Source: Thermoflexus sp.
GTDB lineage: Bacteria; Chloroflexota; Anaerolineae; Thermoflexales; Thermoflexaceae
Assembly (NCBI GenBank): GCA_017743605.1
Contig: JAGHYO010000091.1
Coordinates: 1-8,233, forward strand
Direction of reading: 5' to 3'
Length of the DNA: 8,233 nt
Shown: positions 5,943-8,233 of the stretch, one piece after another
Position numbering within the stretch: the first letter of the stretch is position 1
Layout: every line of letters starts with the position of its first letter
Notes under the pieces: generated by a model
Seen by the model: the letters and a program-made list of their open reading frames with translations, nothing else
What the model was told of the DNA's origin: nothing
Database searches by the model: none
Position numbers and translations under genes: made by a program

Positions 5943-6967
5943 GGAACAGCCTGATCACCCTGGAGGATGTCTCCTTGGTCTTCGCGCGAGGCTGGCCTTC
6001 TCGGGAGCGGGTCGAAGCCGTAGCGGGTGTATCCCTGAACATCCCGGAGGGTGGGATCCTGGCCCTGGTGGGGGAGACCGGGAGCGGGAAGACCACCTTG
6101 GGCAAGCTGGTCGCCGGCCTCTACCGGCCCACCCGGGGCCGCGTCCTCTTTCGAGGGCAAGATCTGCGGGCCATGGACCGCCGCACGTTCCTGGAATACC
6201 GGCGAGCTGTCCAGTTGGTGCATCAGGACGCCTTCGCCGCCTTGAACCCGGTCCGCACCGTTTACCACTCCCTGAAAGCCCCTCTGCTCCATCATCGTCT
6301 CGCCCGGACCGAGCGGGATGCTCGGGAGCAGGTCGCAGCGCTGCTCACCCAGGTCGGGCTGACGCCGCCGGAGCTCTTCCTGGACAAGTATCCGCATCAG
6401 CTGAGCGGAGGCCAGCGCCAGCGGGTTCTCCTCGCCCGCGCCCTCACCGTGCAACCCCGCCTCATCGTGGCCGACGAGCCGGTTTCGATGGTCGACGTCT
6501 CGCTACGCCTTTCTATCCTTCAGCTGCTGCGCGAGCTCAACCGCCGCCTGGGCATCGCCATCCTTTACATCACCCACGATTTGGCAACCGCCCGTTACCT
6601 GGCTGAGGATGGACAGCTGGCGGTGATGTATTTGGGGAAGATCGTGGAACACGGCACCTTTCGGGAGGTCCTGGGGAACCCGCGGCATCCTTACCTGCAA
6701 GCCCTCCTTTCGGCGGTGCCCATCCCGGATCCGCGGATCGCTCGTTCGATGCGTCCGATGACGCTCCAGGAGATTGATCCGCCGGATCCCCGGCGCCCGC
6801 CTTCCGGATGTCGGTTTCACCCACGCTGCCCTTACGCGCGGCCGATCTGTCGAGAGATCCCTCCAGCCCTCGAAGGCCCCGCGGATCATCGCGTGGCCTG
6901 CCATTTCGCGGCGGAGATCCCACCATGGCACCCGCTATCAGCCGCCTCGCCTTCACAATGGGCCTGA
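5939..6967 (+). CDS. ABC transporter ATPase, DppF/OppF type
   Basis: A 342-residue partner ATPase. Walker A is GETGSGKTT (45-53, Lys51), the Q-loop is Q96 preceded by His95, the signature is LSGGQRQRV (155-163), Walker B is LIVADE (175-180) and the switch His is H213. The segment after Walker B reads PVSMVD where many peptide-type relatives have PVSALD. The same Cys pattern as in its partner occurs at C291, C297, C304 and C321. GGAGG at 5927-5931 is seven bases before the ATG, which overlaps the previous stop by the ATGA arrangement. An in-frame ATG at 5795 would run through the partner's coding end and add a non-homologous extension, so it is not used here. Confidence 0.94.
   Translation: MRNSLITLEDVSLVFARGWPSRERVEAVAGVSLNIPEGGILALVGETGSGKTTLGKLVAGLYRPTRGRVLFRGQDLRAMDRRTFLEYRRAVQLVHQDAFAALNPVRTVYHSLKAPLLHHRLARTERDAREQVAALLTQVGLTPPELFLDKYPHQLSGGQRQRVLLARALTVQPRLIVADEPVSMVDVSLRLSILQLLRELNRRLGIAILYITHDLATARYLAEDGQLAVMYLGKIVEHGTFREVLGNPRHPYLQALLSAVPIPDPRIARSMRPMTLQEIDPPDPRRPPSGCRFHPRCPYARPICREIPPALEGPADHRVACHFAAEIPPWHPLSAASPSQWA
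6913..6916 (+). promoter_or_regulatory. Ribosome binding site of the small membrane protein gene
   Basis: GGAG sits eight bases ahead of the ATG at 6925, inside the end of the upstream ATPase gene. It supports that start over a longer in-frame one at 6808, whose extra 39 residues are an Arg/Pro/Ser-rich read-through of the ATPase gene in another frame. Confidence 0.55.
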
Positions 6968-7164
6968 CCCTGTTCCTGCTCGCCCTGATGGCCCTCCCCT
7001 TCCTTCCGCCCGGATCCCCTGCCTTTGTGGTGGACGTCCTGGCCCTAGGGATCAGCGGGGGGTTCTTGGCGCTCCTGATCTGGTCCGTCCGGCGGGAGGT
7101 CGTCCGCCGTATCCCATCTCCGTCTGAGGAGGATACCGATGCTGCGTCTCACCCGCCATCCTGA
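6925..7164 (+). CDS. Small two-helix membrane protein of unknown function
   Basis: A predicted 79-residue protein that I do not recognise. Two hydrophobic segments (about 8-27 and 32-54) are joined by a short PPGSP turn. They are followed by a basic stretch (RREVVRR) and an acidic, Ser/Pro-containing tail (SEEDTDAASHPPS). By the positive-inside rule, both ends should be cytoplasmic. The gene overlaps the ATPase end by 43 bases, its own last 26 bases overlap the GH130 start, and it has a GGAG site at good distance. This compact placement and a protein-like hydrophobic pattern argue that it is real. It could be an accessory transporter subunit or a membrane anchor, but nothing in the sequence proves that. 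A shorter start at 6958 is possible. Confidence 0.6.
   Translation: MAPAISRLAFTMGLTLFLLALMALPFLPPGSPAFVVDVLALGISGGFLALLIWSVRREVVRRIPSPSEEDTDAASHPPS
7127..7132 (+). promoter_or_regulatory. Ribosome binding site of the GH130 gene
   Basis: AGGAGG lies six bases before the ATG at 7139, within the coding end of the small membrane protein gene. It is one of the strongest sites in the window and suggests good translation of the GH130 enzyme despite the overlap. Confidence 0.8.
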
Positions 7165-8014
7165 GCCCATCCTGAAACCTGTGGCCTATCATCCTTGGGA
7201 GTCCCGCTACGTCTTTAACGCCGGCGTGGTCTACCACAACGGTCTGGTCCATATGCTCTACCGGGCTATGGGAGAGGATGGGATCTCCCGCCTGGGCTAT
7301 GCCGTTAGCGCCGACGGGCTGAACTTCTATCGTCTGGACCAACCGGTCCTGGTCCCTGCCACACCTTGGGAAAGCCGTGGGGTGGAAGATCCTCGCATCA
7401 CCCGAATCGGGGAAAGATTCTACGTCCTCTACACCGCCTACTCTGAGCACGGCGTGCGGGTTTCCATGGCATCCACCACCAACTTCATCACCTGGACCCG
7501 CCATGGCATCCTGCTCCCAGATGAAGACAACAAAGATGCGGCCCTCTTCCCGGAGAAGATCAACGGTCGATATGCGATGCTGCACCGTAGGCCTCCTGAT
7601 ATCTGGTTGGCCTACTCCGAGGATCTGATCCATTGGACGGACCATCAGGTGATCATGCGGCCACGCCCGGGCACGTGGGAGTCATGGAAAATCGGGGCAG
7701 GTGCCCCACCCATCCGGACGCCATGGGGCTGGCTGCTTTTTTACCACGGTGTGGATGAGCAGCGGGTCTATCGACTGGGGGTGGCCCTCCTGGATCTGGA
7801 GAACCCGGCTCGGGTGATCCGACGACAGGAGGCTCCCATCCTCTCCCCGGAGACCACGTGGGAGCAGGAGGGGCAGGTCCCTCAGGTGGTCTTCACCTGC
7901 GGGGCAGTGGAGATCAATGGCCTCTATTATGTTTACTACGGTGGAGCGGACGCGGTGATCGGCGTGGCCACGGTCACCGCGGAGGAGGTCGAGCGGTTCT
8001 GTCGCGGCCGCTGA
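7139..8014 (+). CDS. GH130 family beta-mannoside phosphorylase
   Basis: A 291-residue cytoplasmic enzyme (no signal peptide) with the five-bladed beta-propeller repeat pattern of GH130. Members cleave beta-mannosides with phosphate, releasing mannose 1-phosphate. The proposed general acid is D84 in VEDPR (82-86). Residues tied to phosphate handling in phosphorylase members appear present: the NKDAALFPEK block (131-140), H149-R150, K184 in ESWKIGAG, and H203 in YHGV. Hydrolytic GH130 members tend to lose such residues, so phosphorolysis is favoured. Acceptor specificity (beta-1,4-mannobiose or mannooligosaccharides, mannosyl-glucose, mannosyl-GlcNAc, or beta-1,2 linkage) cannot be told from sequence. 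It has its own AGGAGG site and follows a complete transporter, consistent with intracellular breakdown of an imported oligosaccharide. Confidence 0.88.
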   Translation: MLRLTRHPEPILKPVAYHPWESRYVFNAGVVYHNGLVHMLYRAMGEDGISRLGYAVSADGLNFYRLDQPVLVPATPWESRGVEDPRITRIGERFYVLYTAYSEHGVRVSMASTTNFITWTRHGILLPDEDNKDAALFPEKINGRYAMLHRRPPDIWLAYSEDLIHWTDHQVIMRPRPGTWESWKIGAGAPPIRTPWGWLLFYHGVDEQRVYRLGVALLDLENPARVIRRQEAPILSPETTWEQEGQVPQVVFTCGAVEINGLYYVYYGGADAVIGVATVTAEEVERFCRGR

Positions 8015-8052
8015 GCCTCTCGATTCCTGAGCCCAACATCGCTGCAAATTCC

Positions 8053-8060
8053 AAAGGAGG
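8053..8060 (+). promoter_or_regulatory. Ribosome binding site for a GTG-started gene
   Basis: AAAGGAGG lies seven bases ahead of a GTG codon at 8068. The long, near-perfect site is the reason for accepting the non-ATG start. The 53-base gap from the GH130 stop holds no hairpin or T tract that would suggest a terminator. Confidence 0.8.
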
Positions 8061-8067
8061 GAACGCA

Positions 8068-8233
8068 GTGAGCGGATGGGGAGATCACTTCCTGATCGGC
8101 GTGAACTACTGGCCGTGCACCAAGGCGATGTTCTGGTGGAAGGAATTCGACCCGGAGGAGGTCCGGGCGGACATGGCCGAGATCGCCGCCATGAACCTGG
8201 AGGGGGTTCGCATCTTCCTGCTCTGGGAAGACT
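8068..8233 (+). CDS. Probable glycoside hydrolase (TIM-barrel, GH5-like), 3'-truncated by window end
   Basis: The frame stays open from GTG at 8068 to the window edge, giving 55 codons plus one base. It reads VSGWGDHFLIGVNYWPCTK, then AMFWWKEFDPEEVRADMAEI, then AAMNLEGVRIFLLWED. A start of the form GVNYWP, an early helix with 'EEVRADMAEIAAMNLEGVRIF' and a strand ending in LLWED is the usual first beta/alpha unit of clan-A TIM-barrel glycoside hydrolases, closest in feel to GH5-type beta-mannosidases or cellulases. No signal peptide is seen, so it is likely cytoplasmic. The catalytic acids lie beyond the window, so neither family nor substrate is settled. It lies 53 bases after the GH130 gene and is probably in the same operon. 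Confidence 0.7.
   Translation, partial: MSGWGDHFLIGVNYWPCTKAMFWWKEFDPEEVRADMAEIAAMNLEGVRIFLLWED

Noticed and set aside
5629..6606. Second-frame + strand open frame over the two ATPase genes
   Set aside because: The product is Arg/Pro/Ser/Ala-rich without motifs, whereas the overlapping ATPase frames hold every expected nucleotide-binding motif.
6808..6924. Earlier in-frame ATG for the small membrane protein
   Set aside because: The extra 39 residues come from an alternate frame of the ATPase C-terminal Cys region and look like non-protein sequence. ATG 6925 has a ribosome binding site and starts just before the first helix.
1..8233. CRISPR array, insertion sequence, tRNA or rRNA genes
   Set aside because: I found no regularly spaced repeats, transposase-like protein, terminal inverted repeats or recognisable RNA-gene sequence in the window.

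Overview
The window looks like a chromosomal carbohydrate-use operon from a GC-rich, probably thermophilic bacterium of the Chloroflexota (Anaerolineae/Thermoflexia-like). That placement is inference. It rests on the GC-rich coding sequence (roughly above 60% by eye), the lipoprotein with a Thr/Pro/Ala-rich linker rich in TPTP and a VVVEKVV stretch, as is common in that phylum, and the codon and residue usage (Arg/Leu/Pro rich). No rRNA, tRNA, mobile element or CRISPR array is visible.

Layout: all genes are on the + strand and tightly packed. Positions 1-169 are a strikingly AT-rich control region with a near-consensus sigma70-type promoter (10-38). A LacI-type operator palindrome (45-56) lies where its transcript should start. 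Next come a LacI-family repressor (170-1174), a family-5 (Opp/Dpp-type) solute-binding lipoprotein (1191-2999), a 17-bp perfect hairpin in the intergenic gap (3016-3054), two permeases (3076-4062 and 4063-4929), two ATPases (4926-5942 and 5939-6967), a 79-residue two-helix membrane protein (6925-7164), a GH130 mannosyl-phosphorylase-like enzyme (7139-8014), and the first 55 codons of a probable glycoside hydrolase (from 8068) cut off by the window end.

Working model: sequence homology alone would label the five-part transporter a di/oligopeptide importer. The LacI regulator, the GH130 enzyme and the partial hydrolase point instead to uptake of a beta-mannoside or related oligosaccharide, followed by cytoplasmic phosphorolysis to mannose 1-phosphate. 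The arrangement resembles the mannan-oligosaccharide locus of Thermotoga, which also pairs an Opp-type transporter with a GH130 phosphorylase. The LacI protein probably represses its own operon until an imported sugar or its product is bound.

Most worth a second look are the control region (two possible promoters, each with a TCGA-centred palindrome at its predicted start site, and a roughly 19% GC leader without a ribosome binding site), the strong hairpin between the binding-protein and permease genes, the unassigned small membrane protein, and the unresolved substrate. I see no clearly new class of system; this is mainly a well-organised sugar operon with several testable regulatory details.
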